In this document: positions 50,135 through 62,475 of the stretch, in pieces | Position numbering within the stretch: position 1 is the first letter of the stretch | How the letters are laid out: every line of letters starts with the position of its first letter | NCBI GenBank assembly: GCA_910589415.1 | Contig: OU342632.1 | Span: forward strand, 16,061,507 to 16,125,506 | DNA length: 64,000 nucleotides | DNA from: Malachius bipustulatus | Taxonomy: Eukaryota; Arthropoda; Insecta; Coleoptera; Melyridae | Reading direction: 5' to 3' | Translations under genes and position numbers: made by a program | Notes under the pieces: generated by a model | Databases searched by the model: none | What the model was told of the DNA's origin: nothing | Seen by the model: the letters and a program-made list of their open reading frames with translations, nothing else

Positions 50135-53100
50135 ATGGTAAGTATAAAGAAAGTTGAAATAATATTGTATAATATTATGGTAATTTAGACTTTGGTGTAC
50201 TTACCTTAAGCATTTCTAAACAGGCGATTTAAACTATTATTAAGTAACTTTATTAAAACATTTAGGTTAATTTTTCATTTCGGGGTCTAATGGCGCCAAC
50301 TTTCACTGCATTCAATTCGGATTTGTAAGTATACCTACTTTATATTATTATTAATAGCAATAATTAAGAAAATTTCAGAATCAAATAGGGGTTTTTTTAC
50401 ATCCCAATTAATTCTTGTGATTATTTGATTATATTTTGCATGAACACAGATTTGATTTGTCCTATTATAAAGTATAAAAGATTCACCGCTGCGTGACTGA
50501 TGGGACACTGTTATTCCTAAGATCCTTTTCTACAAATTATTACTATATAGATCATTCAGAAAGTGTCATCAAGTGTTTATATCGTATATCAGACAAAGAT
50601 AGATATAAAAAGTCATGTGTGAGATTGATATGAGTTTTGCATAAAACCATAATTATTATTATTATTAGAAGTAAAGTGCTTGTGAACAAATCCAATTTTC
50701 GCGCCCACTGCCTACTTCGATTAATATCACCTATTAAAAGTAGTTATAGTAAAAAATGGCGCTCAAATCTTTCAAATTTTCCCGCAATAATATAGCTATA
50801 CATATATTATTATATCCTACTTCATGGTTTTTTTCTTAATAAATAAGTAATAAAAATAGAATGGTAGAGTAAAAAATTCAACAATAGAGTCGCAAAAAGT
50901 GACTATTATATGCGAGAAAATGGCGCCAATTTTTTAAATTTTCTCGGGATAATAATTCTCATACAGCAGGTGTCCCAGCTCACCCGAGTCGATTCTCTCT
51001 GTGTATCAAATAAAAACCTTCTTGCGCATCAATCGCAGAAATAGTGTATTTTTATGCGATTCAATTATGAATATTTTCACCGCTTTTTAAATTATTGGCT
51101 TTCTGAAATTTTCCATAGTCATGTCATGTTAGCGTAGTGCTTTAATGTGAAAAATTTTCTGTGATAATTTCATTTCATTTCGTTTCAACACGTGCCTTAG
51201 AATGGATTTTTAAATTTAAAAATCAAAAAAATTGGCGCAAAATTTTACAATTTTGTCCCTTTTCCTATGCCCGCCACTGGCTAACTTTACTTGAAAAATA
51301 CTATTTTTTACACTACCTTTAATAAATTCGGAAAAAACTGAAAGGAGAGTTTTGAAAACCGAAAGTTTGAAATTTTAGAGGAATAAACATCATTTAAAAA
51401 TATTAGAATATATCTCCGCCATTTTTATATTTGCTTCTTGAAATTTTTGAAGGTTAAATGCTATTAGTATAGTTGTCTACTATCAAAATTTCCGTTCTAT
51501 TCCTTCAAAAATAAGCTCATGAATGTTTATAGAAATGTAGACATTTTTACCCTTTTCCTACCCACGCCTCTGGCTTATTAATAGAAATGATGCAAATTGT
51601 ATTGCATTAGCTCAACTTTCAAATAAGTTTATTCCAATCTTGTTAATTTTGTTTAAAAGTTTTTGATCTTGCCTATTTAGGGGTTCAAAATCTAGCCATT
51701 TTCCAAAAATTGAAAAGGCCGCCATTTTGGAATGTCTTTACCTATTTTACTCAAATACAGTAGACGACTACTTGAGGGTATCTTACTACCAAAAAAATTT
51801 CAGCGCTCTAGATTGAAAACTTCGACCAGAAACCGTGCCTCACGGACGGTTTTTTTTTCTGAAATTCGGAGGGACATCCTGTAGAAGTAACACAACTCTA
51901 GGAAAATGTTTTTTACGAAAATCAAACGTCAGCCCTAAGGTTTATAAGAGTAAAAAATTTCGTTCATTAATCTTGAAAGATGAAGCTACAGGGCGTTTTT
52001 AAAAATTTAGAGAAATTAATTTAAAAAAAACATCATGTAAAAAAAATCGAATATCTCCGCCATTTTTCTTATTTACTTTTTGAAATTCTCAAGGGTTGAA
52101 GTCTATTAGTATAGTTGTCTACTGTAAAAATTTCAGTTTAATTACTTCAAAAATGTGCTCATAAATTGTTGGACAAATTTAGCCATTTTTACCCTTTTCC
52201 TACCCACGCCACTGGCTTATTAATAGAAAAAATGCAAATTTTGTTGCATGAAATTAAATTTCAAGTCATTTCTTCCAATATTGTGAATTTGATATAAAAC
52301 TCTTTTTCTATCTAGCTTATACAGGGGTTCAAAAAATAGTCCTTTTTCCAAAAATTAAAATGGCCGCCATTTTGAAACGGCTCGATCGATTTTGCTCAAG
52401 TACAATACCAGACCAGTTCTTATATATATCTTACTCCCACAAAAATTTCAGTCCCCTAGATTGAAAACTGCGACCTGAAATGAGATGACAAAAACGGGAT
52501 ATGGGGAATTTTGAAAGGACACCCTGTAGAAGTAACGCGACTTTAGGAATTTTTTTCAACGAAAATCTAACGTCGTTCTAAGGCTTTACAAGGATCCAAA
52601 ATTTCATTCACTAATCTTGAAAGATAAAGCTACAGGAGCGTTTTTAAAATCGAAATTTCGCGATTTTGGAGAAATATATATATATATAAATATATATATA
52701 AATATATATATATATAAATATATATATAAATATATATATATATAAATATATATATAAATATATATATATATATCGTGGGCAGGTGAATTTTGGAAAACCA
52801 CTTTTTCGTGATCTGGGGGTCATGATCGGTGGACATTTGATGAGTTTGGGTGATTTTCGAAAAGTGATGTCGTCCTCAATAGTGTATTTTTTTATTAAAA
52901 AATACACTAAAAACCTTCTTGCGCATCAATCGCAGAAATAGTGTATTTTTATGCGATTCAATTATGAATATTTTCACCGCTTTTTAAATTATTGGCTTTC
53001 TGAAATTTTCCACAGTCATGTCATGTTAGCGTAGTGCTTTAATGTGAAAAATTTTCTGTGATAATTTCATTTCATTTCGTTTCAACACGTGCCTTAGATC

Positions 53101-56100
53101 GGATTTTTAAATTTAAAAATCAAAAAAATTGGCAAAATTTTACAATTTTGTCCCTTTTCCTATGCCCGCCACTGGCTAACTTTACTTGAAAAATACTATT
53201 TTTTACACTACCTTTAATAAATTCGGAAAAAACTGAAAGGAGAGTTTTGAAAACCGAAAGTTTGAAATTTTAGAGGAATAAACATCATTTAAAAATATTC
53301 GAATATATCTCCGCCATTTTTATATTTGCTTCTTGAAATTTTTGAAGGTTAAATGCTATTAGTATAGTTGTCTACTATCAAAATTTCCGTTCTATTCCTT
53401 CAAAAATAAGCTCATGAATGTTTAGAAATGTAGACATTTTTACCCTTTTCCTACCCACGCCTCTGGCTTATTAATAGAAATGATGCAAATTGTATTGCAT
53501 TAGCTCAAATTTCAAATAAGTTTATTCCAATCTTGTTAATTTTGTTTAAAAGTTTTTGATCTTGCCTATTTAGGGGTTCAAAATCTAGCCATTTTCCAAA
53601 AATTGAAAAGGCCGCCATTTTGGAATGTCTTTACCTATTTTACTCAAATACAGTACCAGACGACTACTTGAGGGTATCTTACTACCAAAAAAATTTCAGC
53701 GCTCTAGATTGAAAACTTCGACCAGAAACCGTGCCTCACGGACGGTTTTTTTTCTGAAATTCGGAGGGACATCCTGTAGAAGTAACACAACTCTAGGAAA
53801 ATGTTTTTTACGAAAATCAAACGTCAGCCCTAAGGTTTATAAGAGTAAAAAATTTCGTTCATTAATCTTGAAAGATGAAGCTACAGGAGCGTTTTTAAAA
53901 ATTTAGAGAAATTAATTTAAAAAAAACATCATGTAAAAAAAAATCGAATATCTCCGCCATTTTTCTTATTTACTTTTTGAAATTCTCAAGGGTTGAAGTC
54001 TATTAGTATAGTTGTCTACTGTAAAAATTTCAGTTTAATTACTTCAAAAATGTGCTCATAAATTGTTGGAGAAATTTAGCCATTTTTACCCTTTTCCTAC
54101 CCACGCCACTGGCTTATTAATAGGAAAAATGCAAATTTTGTTGCATGAAATTAAATTTCAAGTCATTTACTTCCAATATTGTGAATTTGATATAAAACTC
54201 TTTTTCTATCTAGCTTATACAGGGGTTCAAAAAATAGTCCTTTTTCCAAAAATTAAAATGGCCGCCATTTTGAAACGGCTCGGCCGATTTTGCTCAAGTG
54301 CAATACCAGACCACTCCTTGTGGATATCTTACTCCCACAAAAATTTCAGCCTCCTAGATTCAAAACTGCGACCTGAAATGAGATGACAAAAACCGGATAC
54401 CTGGAATTTTGAAGGGACACCCTGTAGAAGTGATGGGACTTTTGGAAAGTTTTTCAACGAAAATCCAACGTCATTCCCAAATTTTACAAGGACCCAAAAT
54501 TTCGTTCACTAATCTTAAAAGATAAAGCCACAGGAGCGTTTTTAAAATCGAAATTTCGCGATTTTGGAGAAATATATATATAAATATATATATAAATATA
54601 TATATAAATATATATATAAATATATATATATATATCGTGGGCAGGTGAATTTTGGAAAACCACTTTTTCGTAATCTGGGGGTCATGATCGGTGGACATTT
54701 GATGAGTTTGGGTGATTTTTGGAAAGTGATGTCGTCCTCAATAGTGTATTTTTTTGTTAAAAAATACACTAAAAATTTATAAGAATTCAAGTAGGTACAG
54801 GATCGCCATTAATGGCCATAATTTAACATTGTTTTGGACTATTTCTTTAATGGAATGCTCTTTCTGAAGAAAAAAATACTCGGGTGAAGTTAGCAACGGG
54901 AGTGGCTAAGCATCCGGCTCCGGTACGATGATAATTTAATTACATTAATCTTGAACGACAATGAAATGCCATTTCATGAAGTTGCATGTAAAAATAAAAA
55001 ATCCTAGCAACTCATAATGGGCAGTTCTTGTAATCCAAGATCATTTTTACAGCTGGAAATCTGAAATTCCAAATTCATGATGGCGGTATTGTTCTGGGCC
55101 CGGAGAAAACAAGCTTTCACAACGGACGGACGGCGTTAATTTGTCTCCTTCGTTTGGAAAAATAAAAACTCCGCCAACGCATTAAGGGCAGTTTTTATAG
55201 CCGAAAATCGAAAATTACCACACCTGAATATGCGGATTCGGAATTTCCAAAAATCGTGGCGGCCGTTTTGGACCCGGACGAGTTTTCACGAAGGCATGAA
55301 GGGTTGATCTTTTTCCTTGGTTTTGAAAAATAAAAACCCCAGCAACGCATCAAGGGCAGTTTTTATAGCCGAAAATCGAAAATTACAACACCCTGCAATA
55401 TGCGGATTCGGAATTTCAAAAAATCATGGCGGCCGTTTTGGGCCCGCACAAGACGAGTTTTCACAAGGGTATGATATAGGGTTGATATATTTCCTTGATT
55501 TGGAAAAATAAAAACGCCAGCAACGCATCAAGGGCAGTTTTTATAGCCGAAAATCGAAAATTACAACACCTGCAATATGCGGATTCGGAATTTCAAAAAA
55601 TCATGGCGGCCGTTTTGGGCCCGGAAAAGAGGAGTTTTCACGCGGGTATGATAGGGTTGATCTTTATCTTTGGTTTAGAAAAATAAAAACCCCAGCAACG
55701 CATCAAGGGCAATTTTTATAGCCGAAAATCGAAAATTACAACACCTGAATATGCCGATTTGGAATTAAAAAAAATCATGGCGGCCGTTTTGGGCCCGCAC
55801 AAGACGAGTTTTCACAAGGGTATGATAGGGTTGATCTATTTCCTTGATTTGGAAAAATAAAAACCCCAGCAACGCATCAAGGGCAGAGTTTTTATAGCCG
55901 AAAGTCGAAAATTACAACACCTGAATATGCGGATTCGGAATTTTAAAAAATCATGGCGGCCGTTTTGGGCCCGGACAAGACGAGTTTTTCACGCGGGTAT
56001 GATAGGGTTGATCTTTATCCTTGCATGGTTTAGAAAAATTAAAACCCCAGCAATGCATCAAGGGCAGTTTTTATAGCCGAAAATCGAAAATTAAAACACC

Positions 56101-58227
56101 TGAATACTCGGATTCGGAATTTCAAAAAATCATGGCGGCCGTTTTGGGCCCGGAAAAGACGAGTTTTCACGTGGGTATGATGGGGTTGATCTTTATCTTT
56201 GGTCTAGAAAAATTAAAAAAAAATTTAGTGCCTTGAGAACTTCGAAATTAAACTTTGATATTTTAACTCTGTACAGTAAAAAATAATTATTAAATTATAG
56301 CCATTGTGACCCTGTACTTTAATTTGCATTTTTTTTATTCATCGTTTGGCCCACAGAGACCGACTCATCGAATGAGTTGGGACACCCTGCATCATCTTAA
56401 ATTTTTTAAAGAAATATTAATATAAGGAATTCCCCTTTATTCCTTAAAAAAGTTGAATATGAAATTTATACCTTATAATTATTATCGATCAACATAATTT
56501 ATAAAGGCAATTTTATGAAAATTAATTCAATTTTAAAATTTCACTGCAAAAACAAATATCAACAATATACTGCTGCATCCATTTCAATTTTTCAAGTTAA
56601 AACTATTAAAACTCTTTGCCAGAGTCTTTAACAATAGAAGGAAATAATTTATGGATTGTTGTTTTAACTTGTTTTTGAAGTACAAAGTCCTTTCTTAATT
56701 GGCCAATGAGGTAGGTAATTTCGAATATTCACACAGGCAAATTGTCTGTGTTCAACAGCTTTGGTAACTACTCTGAATTGCAAGGGATTTTTTTTAAAGC
56801 AGCAGACTGACAATTTTTTCGAAACCGCGATAACTTTTTCGAACTAAATAAACCTTTTTTATTCTAAAGACGCCGATTATTTTGTTCAAAATTATTAATA
56901 AAAAAGTATGGCGGTACTTTATAATTTTCTTAGTTCCCAAAAATTAACTGGATCGCTTTTGCATTGTTATACACAGTTTGTATGGTTCATCAAAAAATTT
57001 AAAAAATTCATATGTCTGTTTAATTTTTTTATCAAAAAGTTTTGTTATTGCTCTTAATACGTCGAATTTTTTAAGGTCTCCAAATATTAATATTATACCA
57101 CGATATGCAAAATATTTATCCGATAATGGTATCGAAGGAATTTTGGGTAAGATTGTTGAATTTATTTGAATCTCCTCTTTCCTCTTGTATTAATAATAAA
57201 TACAATGCACCCATCAGTAAATGGCACTTCTGGAGAAGGCATGTCTTTAAGTCTTTCTGAAAGAAAACAAACAGCAGAAACATGGGTCGAAGCGGTAAAA
57301 TCAACAAAGCAGCATTTAATGGTTCAGATTGGAGGTTGTCCCTTACCAGACGTTCTTGAACTGGTTTGTTTTAATAATAAATTGGATATTTTTCCTTTAA
57401 ATTAAGATTCTTTTAGGCAAAACATGCTGAAGATATCGGTGTTGCTTCACTTCTTTGCTTACCCGAGCTGTATTTTAAACCAGCAAATTCTGCGGAATTA
57501 ATAGAATATTTGAAATTAGTTGGATCTAAAGCTCCCAAGACTCCACTACTTTATTATCACATACCCAGCTTTACTAATGTGAACAGTGAGTTGCAATAAC
57601 TCTATCAAATAGAAATAATTTTATCTAATTTTTTTTTTAGTTCACATGGGTACATTTTTAAATGAAGCAATAGGAAAAATACCAACTTTTTGTGGTATAA
57701 AATTCACATCAACTTTGCTAGATGAAGGCGTTGAAGCGATTAGAGCAAATAATGGGAAATTTGCAGTTTTTCTTGGTGCGGATCAGGTACATATAAGTAT
57801 GTGAAAAATAAGTTTTTATTTTTTTCAACGGAATATCTCCGTAGATAATGGCCGGAGCTTATGCTCTTGGTTTTGACTCGGTGATAGCCACATCACTGAA
57901 CATATTTCCAAAGATTAATATTGAGATCAAAAAGTATGTTGAATCATGTGATTTGCAAAAAGCCAAAGAATCGCAGAACAAGTTGAATGACGCTATTTCG
58001 ATTATCACAAAAAATGGTAATAATGAGCTTTATTATATTTTGATGGGTCTGTTTTATTTGATATTTCAATTAATTATTTAGGTAAATGGGTTCCAACAAT
58101 GAAAACGGCTATGAATTTGCTAACACCATTGAATGTCGGAGTTGTTCGAAAACCGCTCACAGGACTCAAAGAAGATCAAATATCCGAAATGAAAAGTGGC
58201 CTGGAAAATTTGTACATGAGCATATGA
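50135..58227 (+). CDS. NPL: N-acetylneuraminate lyase (sialic acid aldolase)
   Basis: Class I aldolase of the DHDPS/NAL family: cleaves N-acetylneuraminate to N-acetylmannosamine and pyruvate in the cytosol. Eight exons join in phase: 50135-50137 (only the ATG), 50266-50324, 57076-57146, 57218-57363, 57417-57585, 57641-57786, 57845-58016, 58082-58227; 303 residues (human 320). Seen: FRGLMAPTFTAF at the N-terminus, VNGTSGEGMSLSLSER (carboxylate-binding GT.GE at 47-51), YYHIPSFTNVN (Tyr139/140), and GIKFT with the Schiff-base Lys170. The C-terminal helices are complete. Intron 2 is 6.75 kb and holds a large repeat complex; the other introns are 51-128 bp. AATAAA occurs at 58246-58251 and 58259-58264. 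Confidence 0.92.
52675..52772. repeat. TATATAAA microsatellite, unit 1
   Basis: About 100 bp of alternating TATATATA and TATAAATA. It sits near the end of the first 1.9-kb unit and explains the Tyr/Ile-rich false ORFs. Confidence 0.95.
54572..54634. repeat. TATATAAA microsatellite, unit 2
   Basis: Shorter version (about 63 bp) of the same microsatellite at the equivalent place in the second unit; the length difference reflects slippage. Confidence 0.95.
54985..56215. repeat. Tandem array, period 170-179 bp, seven copies
   Basis: The marker ATGGCGGCCGTTTTGGGCCC, or its variants, falls at 55080, 55258, 55428, 55605, 55779, 55955 and 56134. Each copy also has AGCAACGCATCAAGGGCAG and GCCGAAAATCGAAAATTA. 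The first copies are the most diverged. The open frames are repetitive and not a gene. Confidence 0.92.
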
Positions 58228-58371
58228 AAAGATCTGATTTATTATAATAAATATTTTAAATAAATTTGTTGATTATAATATTTTGCAATGAAGCACTAAT
58301 AAATTTCACTGATGAAGACAAAATAATTGAAAAAATATATGTAAATAAGAATGTAAATAAGAACAACTATA

Positions 58372-59273
58372 CAGGGTATCCGGGAAAATGTGAGAAATCT
58401 CTCGGAATCAGATAGAACTTTAAGAAGATGACAAGTTCCCATATTTTTTTTTCCTAGCGGCCCTCCCTAAGGAGATAATGCCTCCTAAAGGACGCCACTG
58501 GAAATCAATTTTTCTTGAATAACTTTTAAACTACTTGATTAAATTTAATGGAAATTTAAAATAATAAACATTAGTAAGGACCTCTCAAAATACTGCCCCT
58601 AAAACATAAATTAGCTTGTTTAGTTTACCAGGGGCGGACTAGGTTGTACATTTTAATGCTTACATTTTTAACACCCTGCATGATAAGGAGTTAAAAAAAA
58701 TTAGATACCTTGAACATTAAGCTACAGAAAAGGTACCTACTCTTGTTCCTTGTCGATAAAATGAACCGTTTTCGAGAAAAAAATAAATAAAAGAATTAAT
58801 GTTTTATTTCATAATCAATAAAAATTTCATAAGTGGGTTCAACAATCGTAGTTCTAGTACAATGTAATAGAAATGAAACATTAATTCTTTTATTATTTTT
58901 TCTCGAAAACGGTTCATTTTATCGACAAAGAACAAGAGTACCTTTTCTGTAGCTTAATGTTCAACGTATCCAAATTTGTTTTTTTTACTCCTTATCATAC
59001 AGGGTGTTAAAAATGTAAGCATTAAAATGTACAACCTAGTCCGCCCCTGGTAAACTATAAATAAGCTAATTTATGTTTTAGGGGCAGTATTTTAAGAGGT
59101 CCTTGCTAATGTTTAAATTTAAAATTTTCATTAAATTTAATCAAGTATGTAGTTTAAAAGTTATTCAAGAAAAATTGATTTCCAGTGGCGTCCTTTAGGA
59201 GGCCGTATCTCCGTAGGGAGGGCCGCTAGGAATCTGATTCCGAGAGATTTCCCACATTTTCCCGCACACCCTG
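58372..59273. mobile_element. Non-autonomous Tc1/mariner-type element with about 440-bp arms
   Basis: Left end TA-CAGGGTATCCGGGAAAATG; right end CATTTTCCCGCACACCCTG-TA. The arms reach about 58812 and start again at about 58872, so the element is nearly one hairpin. Shared inverted blocks include CGAAAACGGTTCATTTTATC, AGTCCGCCCCTGG and TCCAGTGGCGTCCTTTAGGA. There is no ORF. It lies 145 bp downstream of NPL. Confidence 0.92.
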
Positions 59274-61890
59274 TATACGGATGATTTAAAAATTGAATTA
59301 CATATTCAGCTATTGACAAAGAGGAGACTTTTTTTCAGTAAAGTGCAAGGATTTTTTAAATAAAATCACCAAAGCTAACAGGATAAAAGTTACTTCTAAA
59401 AGTCTTTAGAGCACTTATAGCTGGTTGACATTATGGCTCCAGATAAATTCCCAGAAACTGATGGGGCAGGTTTGTTTGATAAAGAATCCAAAAATGGTTA
59501 TGAATGAATCACACAAATTTCCAGGAAGAAATGATGAGCCATTTTCAAGAAGATTATAAAAAAATAGACAAAATAAACCGCAGCTTTGAAAGGTTCTCTT
59601 TAATTTAACGCAAAAATCTGGACAAAAAAATAAATTTCGAAATTTTTTCACAGCTAAGTCGGCTTTGAAAATTTTTAAATTAAATATCAGATTGATAGCT
59701 CATGACGACATATTATAGGTATGTAAAACAACAAAAAATTATTTATTTATTTTTGATAAAAAAAGAAATTATTAAAAAAGATACCTCGATTTTTCAGCAA
59801 ATTTCAGCAAAATGAGCAAAAAAATTATCCTAAATTTTGTAGGTATCAGATTCTTAATAAGTAGAAAATTGTGCACCTTCTCTCAAATTTAACCGAGTCT
59901 ATCTCTGCTAGTTTTATAAAGATTCCCATATCCAATGGTCAGAGAAAGAAAAAATAAAGACCTGTTGTAATAGATATAACAGGGTGGTCCAAATTTTATC
60001 TTTGAAAATGTTGATTTCTCTTGTAATTTCGGACAGAAAAATTATTAAAAATATGATCTAAGAATAATTCTAAGATGAGCTTCGAGAAATAAACAATAAG
60101 GTTTCAAATATTTTATTTTGAATTAAGAAATGAAATTTTCAATATTAGAAAAAAGAATAGTAAGTTTTAGAAGAAGAAGAAAGAATTATTATTATAAAGA
60201 CTTTACTGAAAATTTGGAAGATAATGAAATATTAAAATAATAAAATAAATAAAAGTAATGCAAATGTATGACAGCTGAGAGGAGACAGTGCCCTGAATAC
60301 AATAAATTGACCAATAATTTCACTTGAAACAAAGAATACTTCAAAAACAGCTCTTGCTAAAAAAAATAAGGTAGGCATGCACCACACCTGTTTTGAACAA
60401 AATTGTAGCATCAGAATAATCAGAATTTTATATTTTCAGTCAGTGGCGCGTAGTGATTTTTATTTAAAAAAAGCGTAATAAACACATACTTAAGGCATAA
60501 ATTTTCGTAACTCGTTTAAATACCTAACTCATCACTGGAAGTAATAAGAGAGCCCATTTAGCATTAATACTTTGAGATTTTTTGAATTTTAACCCGATTG
60601 GCCTATCACCGAATGTATATATAATAAAATAAACTGTATATTCTAAAAAAGGTTAACACACGAACACACCGCATGTTATCCCAAAAACCGAAGCTCTGAG
60701 AACATACTACTAATCTTCTAATCAAAAAGGTCTTCTATAAACTGGTAAAGTCCTGCTAGCAAAAAACTGATTTACCCTTTATAACGGAAATTTTGTTGCT
60801 GCCAATTTGAAAGCTTTAACATTCTGACAAGTTATGCTAATGTTTCGTTTACCTAGAGTTTCTCAGTTTCCTGCTCTGCTAAAGAATTTGTTAGACTTTC
60901 ATAGAGGAGAGATTATTAGAGTCTCAGATATGAGTGCTGTAAATTATACAGGAGATTTATTCCTGGACTAAAATAAAGTCAGAAACTCCTACTAACTATA
61001 TGTCCTTAAATGTATTGTTTTCAAGTTATAGAGGGTGTCACAATTTTATAAAAAAAATGTTTGTTTTGAATTTTGGAAACCGTTCAAGATATTTTGATGT
61101 CACTTGGTATAGTATATAGACACATGTAAAGTCGAGATACAGGGGCGTAAATACTGATGGGGAGTCGCCCCTTCTATCCCCCTTGTCTTCTACGCCACTT
61201 AATAAGTTTTCTAATTTGTAAGCGAAAAAACTTACTCTTGCAAAACTTTAGAAGCTGCGTTTTTGAGATATTGGGGTTAATATAATTGCCTTATGGATAA
61301 TCCGACCCTGATCACAAGTGTGGCCAAAACTAAATTTTATGTACACTAACAATAAAACATAGGTCATAATATAATATAGTAATAATAAGATAGAGGGATA
61401 AAATCATTATGCTCTCATATCATTCCTAGAATTCAATTAACACAAGCACGATAGCATGAACTTGTGTTTGTTGAATAATCCTAACATTATATTCTCTAAT
61501 AAGGTTTCTCATATAACATAATGTAATTTTATCAGTTGAACAGGAACTGCTAATATATTGAATTATGATTTATAATCTATAAATAAAACCTCTGTAACGG
61601 CATTTTTATATTTTACAGTGTTGAAAACATGAAACATGATATTACAATCTCAGTTCCTACATTTGTAATACATTAATAATAATAGGTATTAAGTATACCT
61701 ACATATTTTACTACTTTATTAAAAGTAGTGGCGTGTAAAACCCCGGTGAATCAACTTCAGCAAATTCATTTTTGTTCTGTAATTATGAATGTTAGGGCTC
61801 AATTTGATTAAAATATATTTCAAATAAAACATTCAAGAAAGCCAATTCAAATTTAATATCAATCGAACAAATAACATCTGTACGGTACAA
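59274..61890. other. Intergenic stretch, weak repeat traces only
   Basis: No gene was recognised. A CAGGGTGGTCC fragment near 59992 and CAGTGGCG/CGCCACT motifs near 60443 and 61190 suggest worn MITE ends. Confidence 0.4.
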
Positions 61891-61899
61891 CGTCCGTCA

Positions 61900-62370
61900 A
61901 TCAAGTCATCTCCTCTACGCATCTAGAGAATGGCCGACAGCCAAACTCGTATTGCACAATATTTCACAACAGTCCTAAAAATAACTCGACGAGTTCAGCC
62001 GCCGACGTGAAGTATAGGTGATTCCCCGTCCGCCAGGAAATCAACCAGCCAACGGCGTCATCTCCCCGCCTCAGCCATGATTTGCTTACGTATGAAGATT
62101 AGCAGTGGCGGTGTGAATTCAGAATTATTGTAATTTGTTTATTATTGTAGGTATTTTTATTTTTTATTGTATTTATATTAGTGTTACATATTGTCTTTGA
62201 TTTTGTCAGGAGCTGTTCTGACACGCCACTGACACCGGGTCGTCGACTCGCGTCGAGCCTACTTGGAAGTCTTGGGACACGATCCGGGCCGGGGAAAGCA
62301 GCACTAGCAGCAGGCAGAGCGAGCTCGACCGTGAAGCCGCGAAGTAGCAAAGTAGCCTGTGTCGTGTGTT
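61900..62370 (+). promoter_or_regulatory. GC-rich, CpG-containing island upstream of the viral-like ORF
   Basis: Two GC-richer blocks (about 61900-62095 and 62205-62370) stand out in an AT-rich region and end about 105 bp before the nucleocapsid-like ORF. They could be a promoter or 5' UTR. A pyrimidine-AG acceptor-like site (TTTGTTTAG, near 62445) lies between them and the ATG. No TATA box or start site could be assigned. Confidence 0.3.
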
Positions 62371-62475
62371 TCGCTTAACTTGGGATTCCCCGAATAACTA
62401 TTGTTTATTATTTATCCATTTATCAAATATAATAATTTGTTTAGTCAAGTGAAGTAATCTTGGTTTGGATCAACA

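Larger units (their letters stand above)
51009..54777. repeat. Tandem duplication of a 1.9-kb higher-order unit
   Basis: Unit 1 runs about 51009-52904 and unit 2 about 52905-54777; both start CCTTCTTGCGCATCAATCGC and end just after a TATA/AAATA microsatellite and a GTGTATTTTTTT stretch. Each unit contains diverged sub-repeats about 640 bp apart, marked by ATCTCCGCCATTTTT, GGCCGCCATTTTG and CCTGTAGAAGTAAC, plus a shorter partial one. Apparent ORFs inside are by-products of the repeat. Confidence 0.88.
50964..56390. mobile_element. 5.4-kb repeat complex bounded by imperfect inverted repeats
   Basis: The left end (50964-51004) CAGGTGTCCCAGCTCA...CTCTCTGTG and the right end (56352-56390) CACAGAGACCGACTCATCG...GGGACACCCTGC are inverted copies with several mismatches. 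Between them lie the 1.9-kb tandem duplication and the array with a period near 175 bp; no transposase was found. It occupies NPL intron 2. Intron remainders 50325-50963 and 56391-57075 show nothing else. Confidence 0.6.

Noticed and set aside
52604..52907. Overlapping Tyr/Ile-rich ORFs on the minus strand
   Set aside because: They translate the TATATAAA microsatellite; no domain and no conservation expected.
55317..56236. Repeated ORFs with ENRKLQH and GPEK motifs
   Set aside because: They are the same frame of the tandem monomer; copies carry frameshifts and stops, so this is repeat structure and not a gene family.
56978..57075. First exon of NPL directly upstream of 57076
   Set aside because: No sequence there resembles the family N-terminus. 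The FRGLMAPTFTAF exon at 50266-50324 fits by similarity and by splice phase.
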